64,000 nucleotides of DNA, taken from NCBI GenBank assembly GCA_902776305.1, contig CACYPS010000003.1, forward strand, positions 164,779-228,778, read 5' to 3'. The position numbers were made by a program, and so were the translations under genes. The notes beneath the pieces are model-generated. The model saw nothing but the letters and a program-made list of their open reading frames with translations. It did not search any database and had not been told where the DNA came from. This document shows, in pieces, positions 35,304 to 43,249 of the stretch. Source of the DNA: an uncultured Lachnospiraceae bacterium. GTDB taxonomy: Bacteria; Bacillota; Clostridia; Lachnospirales; Lachnospiraceae. Numbering within the stretch: position 1 is the stretch's first letter; every line of letters begins with the position of its first letter.

Positions 35304-35876
35304 TCACGTGATTTCCTCTAAATCTTTTTCCTCTATAGGTCGAATCACTCTGGCCGGATTTCCTACAACAACGGAATTTGACGGAACATCCTTCGTAACA
35401 ACGGATCCGGCACCAATGATAACATTATCACCGATCTTTATGCCGCCGATAACCGTTGAATTTGCCGCAATGTAAACATTGTTTCCGATTATCGGGAAGT
35501 CATTACCGTTTCTTCCGATTACTACGCCGGGACCGACTCTGAGATTCTTACCTGCTTTTTTCGGAAAAATGGCACTGAATCTGTGGGAGACCAGCAATCC
35601 CCCTTTAATATCACCCATAATCTCAACACTTTTATCAGCCGGTGAAAACAGGAATCCGATTTTTCCTATCAGTTTTGCAACAGGAGATCCGTTCACAAAG
35701 CGGAACCTGAGAACATTTCTGAACTCCTGTTCTCTGCAGCATCGGGTAAACCTTTTTAGCGGGCTCATCCCCTTGCAATCCTCGTCCCACTTAAGGAACC
35801 TGCGCGAATCCTCATTGATTTTTTCTCTGGTATCCTTATCAGTGAGCCGGTAAGCGGTCAAAAACAAAATATTCAT
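35304..35876 (-). CDS. Hexapeptide-repeat acetyltransferase (serine acetyltransferase-like)
   Basis: A 190-residue left-handed beta-helix protein with repeats such as VYIAANSTVIGGIKIGDNVI and IGAGSVVTKDVPSNSVVVGN. The N-terminal helical part resembles the short CysE-like enzymes found in glycan loci. It could acetylate serine for the cysteine synthase encoded divergently next to it, or acetylate a sugar of the surface polymer. GGAGG five bases before ATG 35876 decides the start. It is convergent with the GT2 gene, 14 bases away. Confidence 0.8.
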   Translation of the reverse strand: MNILFLTAYRLTDKDTREKINEDSRRFLKWDEDCKGMSPLKRFTRCCREQEFRNVLRFRFVNGSPVAKLIGKIGFLFSPADKSVEIMGDIKGGLLVSHRFSAIFPKKAGKNLRVGPGVVIGRNGNDFPIIGNNVYIAANSTVIGGIKIGDNVIIGAGSVVTKDVPSNSVVVGNPARVIRPIEEKDLEEIT

Positions 35877-35978
35877 GTGTACCTCCATCATATCGAAATA
35901 CCGGATCGTGGCAGTGCGCAGGCACGAAGTAATCCGTAATCAACTTTTGACGACCTAATCATTATATTTTATTATATA

Positions 35979-36007
35979 TTGAAACAGCTCTGAAAGAAAG
36001 ATATAAT
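35979..36007 (+). promoter_or_regulatory. Strong sigma-A promoter of the cysteine synthase gene
   Basis: TTGAAA, exactly 17 bases, then TATAAT, 49 bases before the start codon. The surrounding 35877-36055 is AT-rich; I find no T-box or S-box-like structure in the short leader. Confidence 0.8.
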
Positions 36008-36055
36008 TAACCGGTGTTAAATTCACACAATTCTATCGATTAACAGGTGAGAAAT

Positions 36056-36982
36056 ATGGTTTACAATAATATTCTGGAAGCAATGGGACATACACCTCTG
36101 ATCAAGCTCAATCATATAGTTCCGCGTAATGCTGCAGACATCTATGTGAAATTCGAAGGCCTGAATGTCGGCGGCTCCATCAAGACCAGAACAGCCTACA
36201 ACATGATACTCGATGCCGAGAAACGCGGACTGATCGATTCCGACACCATTATAGTTGAACCTACAAGCGGCAATCAGGGAATAGGACTGGCTCTCGTCGG
36301 TGCGGTGCGAGGATATAAGACTATTATCATTATGCCTGACTCTGTCAGCGAGGAACGAAGAAAACTGGTCAAGCACTACGGTGCCGAAGTCATGCTTATC
36401 CATGATGCCGGCGACATCGGTGCCTGCATTCAGGAATGCATCGCCACCGCTGACAGGATGAAAAGAGAAAATCCCAACGTTTTTGTTCCTCAGCAATTCG
36501 AGAATCTGGCTAATCCCGCTGTACAGCGCGATGTGACCGGGCACGAAATTCTTGAAGATCTCGGATGCCCTGCAGACGGTTTTTGCTCGGGTATCGGGAC
36601 AGGCGGAACGATTACCGGAATCGGTGAGACTCTGAAAGCAGCTAACCCGAATATGTTGATTTGGGCCGTTGAACCCGAAAATGCTGCTATCCTCTCTGGA
36701 GGATCAATCGGTACACATGTTCAGATGGGTATCGGCGATGGTCTTGTTCCTGCTATTCTGAATCAAAACATTTACAGCGATATCTATATCGTGACAGACG
36801 AACAGGCTCTGCAGACAGCAAAAGACCTGGCGAGCCGGGAAGGTATCATGTGCGGTATCTCCAGCGGCACGAATGTTGCCGCTGCAATCACCATGGCAGA
36901 AAAACTCGGCAAGGGTAAAAAAGTAGTCACCATTCTTCCTGATACAGCTGAGAGGTATTTTTCAACGGAGCTTTTTGACTGA
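36056..36982 (+). CDS. cysK: Cysteine synthase family PLP enzyme
   Basis: A 308-residue fold-type II PLP enzyme. The PLP Lys is in NVGGSIKTRTA, the substrate loop is EPTSGNQGIGLA, and the phosphate loop is GIGTGGTITG, followed by MGIGDGLVPAIL. CysK makes cysteine from O-acetylserine and sulfide. Two usually conserved positions differ: canonical NPGGSVKDR is NVGGSIKTR and TSGNTG is TSGNQG. That could mean a variant nucleophile or product, as in diaminopropionate or cystathionine synthases. ATG 36056 has AGGTGA upstream. Confidence 0.86.
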   Translation: MVYNNILEAMGHTPLIKLNHIVPRNAADIYVKFEGLNVGGSIKTRTAYNMILDAEKRGLIDSDTIIVEPTSGNQGIGLALVGAVRGYKTIIIMPDSVSEERRKLVKHYGAEVMLIHDAGDIGACIQECIATADRMKRENPNVFVPQQFENLANPAVQRDVTGHEILEDLGCPADGFCSGIGTGGTITGIGETLKAANPNMLIWAVEPENAAILSGGSIGTHVQMGIGDGLVPAILNQNIYSDIYIVTDEQALQTAKDLASREGIMCGISSGTNVAAAITMAEKLGKGKKVVTILPDTAERYFSTELFD

Positions 36983-37053
36983 TTTATTCCTTTCTGTGCA
37001 GGTCACGAAATATCTTTTATTTAATACTTTTATCTAATCATTGGGTTCAAATA

Positions 37054-39231
37054 ATGAAAAGAATAATACTTTTATCGTTGAGTATCGCAGCTACAGGTAT
37101 CCTGTTTAGTCGGGCTTCCTTCAAACTTATTGCATTGCTCCTGGTAGCAAGCATCATATGTTCATGTATCATCTATTTGATTGAAAAATTTGTTACACAA
37201 CCTGAAAATGCTTTCGTTCACAAACGTTTTATTATTCTGGATATACTGCTTGTCTCCTGGTTAATGATCAGATTTTACAGCAAGTGGGGCACGAACAGTT
37301 TTATTATGACTCTTATGTCGAATATGAATGTGTCTTTACCTATTGCGTTAGGTATTATTGCTTCTGTTCTCGGCATTATTGCATTGCACGCGATTGACAC
37401 TATGTTCTGCCTGGGTGAGAGTCTGCTTCTGTTGATTACCAAAAGAATTCAGAGCATTAGCGAACCGTATAATCTCTTTGCAGTTCTGGTCATTGTCTTT
37501 ATGCAGAACATGATCTTGAATTACAGTGGACTTCAGACATTTGAAACCCTTGGTATGCAGAGCATCGTCGCTACTGTATTTAACACTATGGTCATCCTGA
37601 GTGTGAACCTCCTCTTCGCTATATTGATCAGGAACTGGAAAGTAACGCTGACGCTCACCACTGTTATATTCTGGATTTGGTCAATTGCAGATTATTATGT
37701 CGTCAAGTTCCACGGTAGTCCTCTGTATTTCAGTGAATTTGCAAATGCAAAAACAGCAGCGAACGTAATGTCAGGCTATCAGCTTGAAATCAGTAGCGTT
37801 GTTATAATTATCACTATCATCGCTCTTGCAATAATTGCAGAAATAATCCTGTTTGTTTCACATGTCGGCATTTTCAATAAGGATAAAAAGATTCTCAAAA
37901 TCTGCACGACTCTTGTACTGCTCATATTGTGTTCGGCAGCAAGCGTCTTCGGATATAAGAAAGTTGACCCAAGCTCCCACGGCTGGGCACCCTGGACAGA
38001 AGGTCTCCAAACCGGAGGATTCCTATACGAATCAGTGTATGATCTTGAAAAAAGACAAAACCCTATAGTTGAGCCTGAAGGGTATAGTGTTGAATCCATT
38101 AAGAAACTGAAATCTGACAAGATAAACTCTGAGAGTTATCCTGATATTATTCTGATTTTGAACGAAACTTTCTGCGACCTGAGTTACAGCGTGGATTTCA
38201 AAGCTGATGTCGATCCCATGGCCGCGTTCAAAGATATTGACGGTGCAACATACGGTCATGCGACCGTCGCTAATGTCGGAGGCGGAACGAATGATTCCGA
38301 ATTCGAATTATTGACTTCCAACTCCAGATATCTGCTGAGCAGTTCTGCACCGTTTACCTTCCTTCCGGAGAAACATCTCAAAAACAGTATCGTTCGTTTT
38401 CTTAAGGAAGGGTTCGGATATGAAACCACTGCAATGCACTGCGGTATCGCCGGCAACTACTCCAGAAATATCGCTTATCCGTATCTCGGATTCGATAATA
38501 TTTACCTGGGAGAAGACTCTTTCAAATATCTGAGCAGCTATGGGAACAGAAAATGGCTTGATTCCGACAACTACCATGACCTTACGGATCACTATGAAGA
38601 AGGCGGTGAAGGTCCCCGCTTTATGTATCTCTTAACATTCCAAAATCACGGTGGATATGAGCAAAATGAGCCTTCAAGTGATACCGTCCACGTCGGAACA
38701 GATTTCGGTAGTCTCACAGATGACGCAGACGAATTCCTGAGCAGCATGAAATCGTCAGCGGAAGCTTTTCGGGATCTGACAGATTATTTTAAAGACAGCA
38801 AGCGGGACGTTATCATCTGTATGGTCGGTGACCATGCACCTGCCTTTATTGCAGAATTGCCAAATGACGCTGAAAGTCCGATTGATGACGAGAGTATCAA
38901 CAAGTGCACTGTCCCTTACGTGATCTGGTCTAATTTCGATGCAAAAATGACCTCGTATGCGGACTATGCAACCATGACCGATCTTGTACCGATGACTCTC
39001 AAAGCAGCCGGGCTCCCGTTGTCTGCTTACTATAAAACTATATTAGATCTGCATGAAGAGCTGCCAATCCGTACAAAGACCGGTAAATACTATGACCGGG
39101 ATTTCAAGAGCGGAGTGTTCGGGGGTGACACTGACAATCAATTTTTGTCCGATTATTATAATATGGAGTATAACTCGCTGCATGCGGGCGAAGACTATAT
39201 AGACGAGTTATATACGGTTGCTGCAAAATAA
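37054..39231 (+). CDS. LTA synthase-like membrane phosphoglycerol transferase (sulfatase fold)
   Basis: This 725-residue protein has six to seven N-terminal membrane helices (to about 300) and an extracellular sulfatase-type domain. The nucleophile Thr412 is in VGGGTNDSEFELLT, matching the LtaS family Thr. Further blocks are PDIILILNETFCD (metal Glu/Asp), AMHCGIAGNYSRN and VGDHAPAF. LtaS-type enzymes move glycerol phosphate from phosphatidylglycerol onto glycolipid or glycan. It may make lipoteichoic acid or decorate the neighbouring polysaccharide. The ribosome site before the ATG is weak. Confidence 0.9.
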   Translation: MKRIILLSLSIAATGILFSRASFKLIALLLVASIICSCIIYLIEKFVTQPENAFVHKRFIILDILLVSWLMIRFYSKWGTNSFIMTLMSNMNVSLPIALGIIASVLGIIALHAIDTMFCLGESLLLLITKRIQSISEPYNLFAVLVIVFMQNMILNYSGLQTFETLGMQSIVATVFNTMVILSVNLLFAILIRNWKVTLTLTTVIFWIWSIADYYVVKFHGSPLYFSEFANAKTAANVMSGYQLEISSVVIIITIIALAIIAEIILFVSHVGIFNKDKKILKICTTLVLLILCSAASVFGYKKVDPSSHGWAPWTEGLQTGGFLYESVYDLEKRQNPIVEPEGYSVESIKKLKSDKINSESYPDIILILNETFCDLSYSVDFKADVDPMAAFKDIDGATYGHATVANVGGGTNDSEFELLTSNSRYLLSSSAPFTFLPEKHLKNSIVRFLKEGFGYETTAMHCGIAGNYSRNIAYPYLGFDNIYLGEDSFKYLSSYGNRKWLDSDNYHDLTDHYEEGGEGPRFMYLLTFQNHGGYEQNEPSSDTVHVGTDFGSLTDDADEFLSSMKSSAEAFRDLTDYFKDSKRDVIICMVGDHAPAFIAELPNDAESPIDDESINKCTVPYVIWSNFDAKMTSYADYATMTDLVPMTLKAAGLPLSAYYKTILDLHEELPIRTKTGKYYDRDFKSGVFGGDTDNQFLSDYYNMEYNSLHAGEDYIDELYTVAAK

Positions 39232-39251
39232 CAGCTCAAAAAATCGCTCTT

Positions 39252-39283
39252 TGCGCGCTGGCGAATACAATCGTCAGCGCGCA
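39252..39283 (+). terminator. Terminator-like hairpin after the LTA synthase-like gene
   Basis: TGCGCGCTG pairs with CAGCGCGCA over a 14-base loop, followed by only TTTACG. The stem is very stable but the U-tract short. Confidence 0.55.
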
Positions 39284-39390
39284 TTTACGTCTTCACACCG
39301 GTGCATTTTAGAATAATCGTGTTGAGATTTGGAAACCTCTGCTTTATTATTAAAAGCAGACCACTCAATACGCAGACACTGGAGGACGCT

Positions 39391-41091
39391 TTGAAGAAAT
39401 ACTGGGAACAAATCAAAGAATTATACGGAAAGCGGGATCTGGCCTACGCCAGCCTCTTCTGGCTTTTCTCGCAGGCAGGACCGTACACAAAACAATTGCT
39501 GGTGAAGCTGGGCATCAGTACTTTTACACTTGCAATGGGCTTCGCAGGTACTATCGTCAGTAAATACATCATTGACGCCACTACCTCCGGCTCACTCAAC
39601 TGGACCTATGTCACATACATGATTTTGGCTGCCGTCTTCACAATTCTGTTCTCAGCCGTAGCGGATATATTCGACTCCTATATCAGTGAAAAGTTCGAAT
39701 TCGGTATGAGATGTGATATGTTTAATCAAATCCAGACAGGTGTATGGAACGAGCTTTCAAAATACCATAGCGGTGATATCGTCACCCGTCTGACCACAGA
39801 CATTTCGACGATTTCATCCGGACTCATTTCTATTATCCCCTCCGCCATCATCATGGGCCTGAGACTGCTTATATCCTTCTGCATACTTTTCTATTTTGAC
39901 CGCTGGCTGGCAATCTTTGCACTGTTCGTCGCTCCCATCGGTGCAATATGTGCGCTTCTTTATCGCAAGAAGTACAGTTATTATTATAACAAACTGCGCG
40001 ACACAGAATCTTCCTATCGCACATTCATGCAGGAAAGTCTGTCGAATATCGCTGTTATTAAGACCTTCCAGCTGGAAGCTGATAACATGAATTACATGAA
40101 AAACATAAGAAGTGAGCGCATGAGTCTGGTCATGAGCAGTTCCAGGCTCAGTGCCCTTATGTCCGCTTTTATCAGCCTGGTATACAGGACTGCCTATGTA
40201 GTTGCATTCTGTTGGAGTGCATACCGGATTTCCACCGGACAGATCACTTACGGAACAATGACTGTCTTTCTGTCTCTGGTCTCCCAGGTCCAGGGTTCCA
40301 TATCTTCACTCGGTTCGACTATACCGGAGCTCTACCGGATGCTCATCTCTGCAAGACGCATCACGGATATCGTGGATATACAAAACGAAGACTATAAGGA
40401 TATAACTTCTGTTCCCGAACAGGTTTCGGTGGAAATAAAGGACATGACTTTTTCCTATGACAGAAAGAAAAATATACTGGAACACCTGTCGCTTACCGTA
40501 AAGCCGGGTGATATTGTGGGCATTGTCGGTCACTCCGGTGCCGGAAAGACTACTCTGATACGCCTGCTTCTCTCACTGCTCAAACCGGATGAGGGAAGCG
40601 TCGAGTACATTGATGAGAACGGAAACAGGGAGAACGCACAGCCCGCCTCAAGACGTTTCATATCTTACGTTCCGCAGGGAAATACCCTGCTCTCCGGGTC
40701 GATTGCACAAAATCTGAGAATGGGCAAGAAAAATGCCTCCGAGGAAGAGCTCTGGGAGGCACTCCGAATGGCAGATGCAGATACATTTGTAATGAAAACA
40801 GAAGACGGTCTCGACACAAGACTGACAGAGAAAGCCGGCGGTCTCTCGGAAGGGCAGGCCCAGAGAATCGCCATCGCAAGAGCCCTCATCCGCAACAAGC
40901 CTCAGCTCATTTTGGATGAGGCGACAAGCGCACTGGACGAAGATACAGAATCAAGGATACTCTCACGGATAACGAAGAGTTACGGTAAGACCATCTTCAT
41001 CATCACTCACAGGCGATCCATGCTGCGCTACTGCAACCGTGTAATAGAACTCGGTGATGACGCCACTGCCACAATCAGAGACTTGAAATAA
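39391..41091 (+). CDS. ABC exporter, fused membrane and ATPase domains
   Basis: A half-transporter with six membrane helices and one ATPase domain: Walker A GHSGAGKTTL, signature LSEGQAQRIAIARA, Walker B LILDEATSALD and H-loop ITHRRS. I propose TTG 39391 as start (566 residues) because GGAGG lies five bases upstream; the open frame extends to 39301 without a site. There is no N-terminal C39 peptidase, so leader removal would need another enzyme. The convergent genes to the right form a putative peptide-modification cluster with a peptidase, and this protein is the obvious exporter candidate. Export of a lipid or glycan intermediate is the alternative. Confidence 0.85.
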   Translation: MKKYWEQIKELYGKRDLAYASLFWLFSQAGPYTKQLLVKLGISTFTLAMGFAGTIVSKYIIDATTSGSLNWTYVTYMILAAVFTILFSAVADIFDSYISEKFEFGMRCDMFNQIQTGVWNELSKYHSGDIVTRLTTDISTISSGLISIIPSAIIMGLRLLISFCILFYFDRWLAIFALFVAPIGAICALLYRKKYSYYYNKLRDTESSYRTFMQESLSNIAVIKTFQLEADNMNYMKNIRSERMSLVMSSSRLSALMSAFISLVYRTAYVVAFCWSAYRISTGQITYGTMTVFLSLVSQVQGSISSLGSTIPELYRMLISARRITDIVDIQNEDYKDITSVPEQVSVEIKDMTFSYDRKKNILEHLSLTVKPGDIVGIVGHSGAGKTTLIRLLLSLLKPDEGSVEYIDENGNRENAQPASRRFISYVPQGNTLLSGSIAQNLRMGKKNASEEELWEALRMADADTFVMKTEDGLDTRLTEKAGGLSEGQAQRIAIARALIRNKPQLILDEATSALDEDTESRILSRITKSYGKTIFIITHRRSMLRYCNRVIELGDDATATIRDLK

Positions 41092-41162
41092 TATGTTCAG
41101 GTCCCGCACGCAAGAGCCGGCACTTGAAATAATATGTTCAGATCCCACACGCAAGAACCGGC
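41081..41162 (+). repeat. Tandem 41-bp duplication spanning the ABC exporter stop codon
   Basis: 41081-41121 and 41122-41162 are the same sequence with a few substitutions. The first unit contains the exporter's last codons (ACTTGAAATAA), so the end of the gene and its stop exist twice. Confidence 0.85.
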
Positions 41163-41185
41163 ACGAAGCTTAAGCTTCGCGCCGG
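41158..41185. terminator. Hairpin between the convergent exporter and peptidase genes
   Basis: CCGGC-A-CGAAGCTT pairs with AAGCTTCG-C-GCCGG, one mismatch, with no loop other than the turn at the centre. No clear U-tract on either strand; it may act as a transcription barrier for both. Confidence 0.5.
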
Positions 41186-41230
41186 CTGACAAGATTCTGA
41201 ATATTTCCGATTCGAGCGCTTCGGCGATCA

Positions 41231-41710
41231 TTAAGACCTGTCGGGAAAAACAGATCTCTTAACATCACCGATCTTCTGCCGCAGCTTTCTGTATCGGACA
41301 TATACAGGCCTTTTCCACTTGCTGCTCAGCCAATTCAGCCCTTTTTCACGCTGCTCGTCGCAGTCAAGTATATATTGCTTTCCATCTCTCTCGTAGGAAA
41401 CCGCAAGGCCGAAAACGGAAGATCTGGGGATCGGAGCATCCGGATGCTCTGCGTTATCTCCCCAGGTCATGACCGTATTACCATCATCGAGAGTTTTATA
41501 TACCCTGTGACAGACATAAGCCCCGTCCGTTCTTTTAAATAAAACAACGTCCCCGGGAACCGGTTTTCTTTCAATGGGTACGAAAGTGACCGGGTCCTTA
41601 TAGACGCGAATCAGCGGCTCCATGCTGAGTGATGTCAAGCTTGTTGTAATCGGGATCTTTGTGCCTTCCTCGGCGAGACGTCTCCACTCCTCAAGAGAAA
41701 GCTTGACCAT
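41231..41710 (-). CDS. Small S26-type signal peptidase-like protein of the peptide cluster
   Basis: This 159-residue protein has the S26 nucleophile motif TSLSMEPLI (Ser29) and the following box PVPGDVVLFKR. A His (VCHRVY, His68) lies where ER/SipW-type signal peptidases use His instead of Lys, then TWGDNAEHPD. It has no membrane helix, unlike housekeeping signal peptidases, so it probably acts in the cytoplasm or with a partner. It begins ten bases after the HPr-kinase-like/PqqD gene and is the last of the minus-strand cluster. The precursor encoded upstream contains an Ala-Ser-Ala site that fits this specificity. Its role in leader removal is inference. Confidence 0.78.
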   Translation of the reverse strand: MVKLSLEEWRRLAEEGTKIPITTSLTSLSMEPLIRVYKDPVTFVPIERKPVPGDVVLFKRTDGAYVCHRVYKTLDDGNTVMTWGDNAEHPDAPIPRSSVFGLAVSYERDGKQYILDCDEQREKGLNWLSSKWKRPVYVRYRKLRQKIGDVKRSVFPDRS

Positions 41711-41720
41711 ATATTATTCC

Positions 41721-42842
41721 TCAATCTTTCTCAATCACGCCATACTCATCGAGTTTTGTAAGCAGATTATCCAGATCCTTTGCCGCAACGCTCTCCTCCA
41801 CCTCATACTCATCGAGAATAGCAGTGAGGAGGTCATCTCTGGAAACGGGTGCCTGCATCTTTTCCCATATAAAAGCAGCCACACCACTCAGCAGAACCGT
41901 CCCCTTGAATTTTCCGATATTTTCGTCAGTCGGCATCAGAATCTGCTCACCTGCAATATTTCTTAATACAAAACCACCTTTAGCCTTCATATCCGTTTTC
42001 TCCTTTTTATATTTTCCTGCTTCCAGTGCTTTTCTGAGTTCTACTGCCGATTCCGGATCGGGTCCGGAAAAGCCTCTGAGAATCTTAGCACGTGAAGCCA
42101 GCTTTGCAATATTGGTCATCTGGATGACCGCTGTTTCAGTGTCCCACATGGGGATAAAGCATTCCTGATACAAAAGTCTACGCTTTTGTTCATAGCTCAT
42201 CTCCCTGATATAATTCGATTTTTCCGATCTGCGGACCTCAATTATGGTATTGAGCGGATGATGCACGTTTCGGAAGCATTTTTCTTTCCCGTCCCACGGC
42301 ACACCGTATACCTCCAGATTCTTAACGTCTATCAGAGGCCTGTCGCCGCTTATCAATTCTGCTCCGAACGCTTCTTTCCACGCTTCTGCTCTGGTAGATT
42401 TGCCTGTGCCGGACGGTCCGCTGAACGCTATGGCCATATCTTCCAGCTGTATACAGGCAGAATGCAGAGAGACATATCCGTGACGAACCAGCAGGCATTC
42501 CAGAGCCATGCGGATCAGAACCTCTTCCAAAGAGTATTCTTCATCAAATCCTATATCTTCCGCTTCCTGTTCTGAATATGTTCTTTGACCGACCAGTTTC
42601 AGTTTTTTATAGTCCTCGCTAACCACAAGACCCATCTGATCGTCGAAGACGGCATGATAGAACCATCCCCCGTCGATCTTATGCTGTATTATATAACTCG
42701 ACCTTACCTCTGTTCCCTGCGGTGCATCTTCCTCCGAGATGACCAGAGAGACATCAGCGGGTTTCGGTTCGGTCTTAAAGTTTTCAAATGACGGAAGGAC
42801 GATCTCAGATTCAAATACTATGTCTGCAATTTGATAATACAA
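41721..42842 (-). CDS. HPr-kinase-like P-loop domain fused to a PqqD-like peptide-binding domain
   Basis: A 373-residue protein in two parts. Residues about 110-265 resemble the HPr serine kinase core with P-loop FSGPSGTGKST (140-150), preceded by a mostly beta N-terminal region. Residues about 286-373 are PqqD-like (FVLRNIAGEQILMPTDE, then a helical pair ending LDEYGVIEKD), the RiPP recognition element that binds leader peptides. HPr-kinase homologues modify peptides in paeninodin-type lasso loci. The start is probably TTG 42842, which follows GGGAGGAG. A frame extending to 42944 would run into the hairpin behind the precursor gene. Confidence 0.82.
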   Translation of the reverse strand: MYYQIADIVFESEIVLPSFENFKTEPKPADVSLVISEEDAPQGTEVRSSYIIQHKIDGGWFYHAVFDDQMGLVVSEDYKKLKLVGQRTYSEQEAEDIGFDEEYSLEEVLIRMALECLLVRHGYVSLHSACIQLEDMAIAFSGPSGTGKSTRAEAWKEAFGAELISGDRPLIDVKNLEVYGVPWDGKEKCFRNVHHPLNTIIEVRRSEKSNYIREMSYEQKRRLLYQECFIPMWDTETAVIQMTNIAKLASRAKILRGFSGPDPESAVELRKALEAGKYKKEKTDMKAKGGFVLRNIAGEQILMPTDENIGKFKGTVLLSGVAAFIWEKMQAPVSRDDLLTAILDEYEVEESVAAKDLDNLLTKLDEYGVIEKD

Positions 42843-42931
42843 TGCGCTCTTCTCCTCCCTGTCGGCAAGCGTATTCCGGCATTGCCTGCTCATTACCGGA
42901 CTGCAAACCCACATTCTTTCGGGAACTAAAG

Positions 42932-42963
42932 AAGGGCACCTCAACCGCAGTTCAAGTGCCCTT
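42932..42963 (-). terminator. Leaky terminator or attenuator behind the precursor gene
   Basis: AAGGGCAC and GTGCCCTT pair over a 16-base loop, followed on the minus strand by CTTTAG. It starts 16 bases after the peptide stop. The weak U-tract fits partial read-through, so that more precursor than enzyme message is made, as in many peptide clusters. Confidence 0.65.
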
Positions 42964-42978
42964 TGTTTTCAATATGTT

Positions 42979-43152
42979 TTAGTTCTTGTCCGGATTGCAG
43001 CCGTGTGAACTGCCATGATAAGTAACTACTCTTCCGCAACCTCTGCCGTTGCCCCAGTCACCGTGATCCTTGCCGCCTGCTGATGCGACTACAGACTTTG
43101 AATAATCAAAATTAAGACGCTCTGCATCCGGCGTTGAATATTCTTTTTTCAT
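42979..43152 (-). CDS. Putative RiPP precursor peptide, 57 residues
   Basis: A strong ribosome site (AAGGAGG) precedes ATG 43152. The peptide starts MKKEYSTPDAERLNFDY, containing Tyr5-x-x-Pro8, the leader motif bound by PqqD-like domains in lasso-peptide systems. An Ala23-Ser-Ala25 before Gly26 looks like a signal-peptidase-type cleavage site. The remaining 32 residues would be the core: rich in Gly (9), with His30, His47, His50, Trp33, Tyr45 and two Cys (39 and 52), ending NPDKN. It lies between a radical SAM/SPASM gene and the PqqD fusion and has its own promoter. I recognise no known precursor family. The product and its modification are unknown. Confidence 0.72.
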   Translation of the reverse strand: MKKEYSTPDAERLNFDYSKSVVASAGGKDHGDWGNGRGCGRVVTYHGSSHGCNPDKN

Positions 43153-43203
43153 TGTTGCCTCCTTATATCAATATCTAACAATCCTCTTTGTATACTCTAT
43201 CAG

Positions 43204-43232
43204 ATAGTATCACAATGAAAATTATTCTTCAA
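43204..43232 (-). promoter_or_regulatory. Promoter of the precursor peptide
   Basis: On the minus strand: TTGAAG, exactly 17 bases, TACTAT. It lies between the radical SAM stop (43250) and the precursor, giving a leader of about 45 bases. The precursor can therefore be expressed apart from the radical SAM gene. Confidence 0.7.
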
Positions 43233-43249
43233 CACTATTTTCATATTTT

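Noticed and set aside
42979-43152. A lasso peptide, because the core begins GGKDHGD with Asp at position 7 after Gly1 and the leader has YxxP
   Set aside because: No asparagine-synthetase-like lasso cyclase or transglutaminase-type B2 protease is present in the window; a radical SAM enzyme and an S26 peptidase are there instead.
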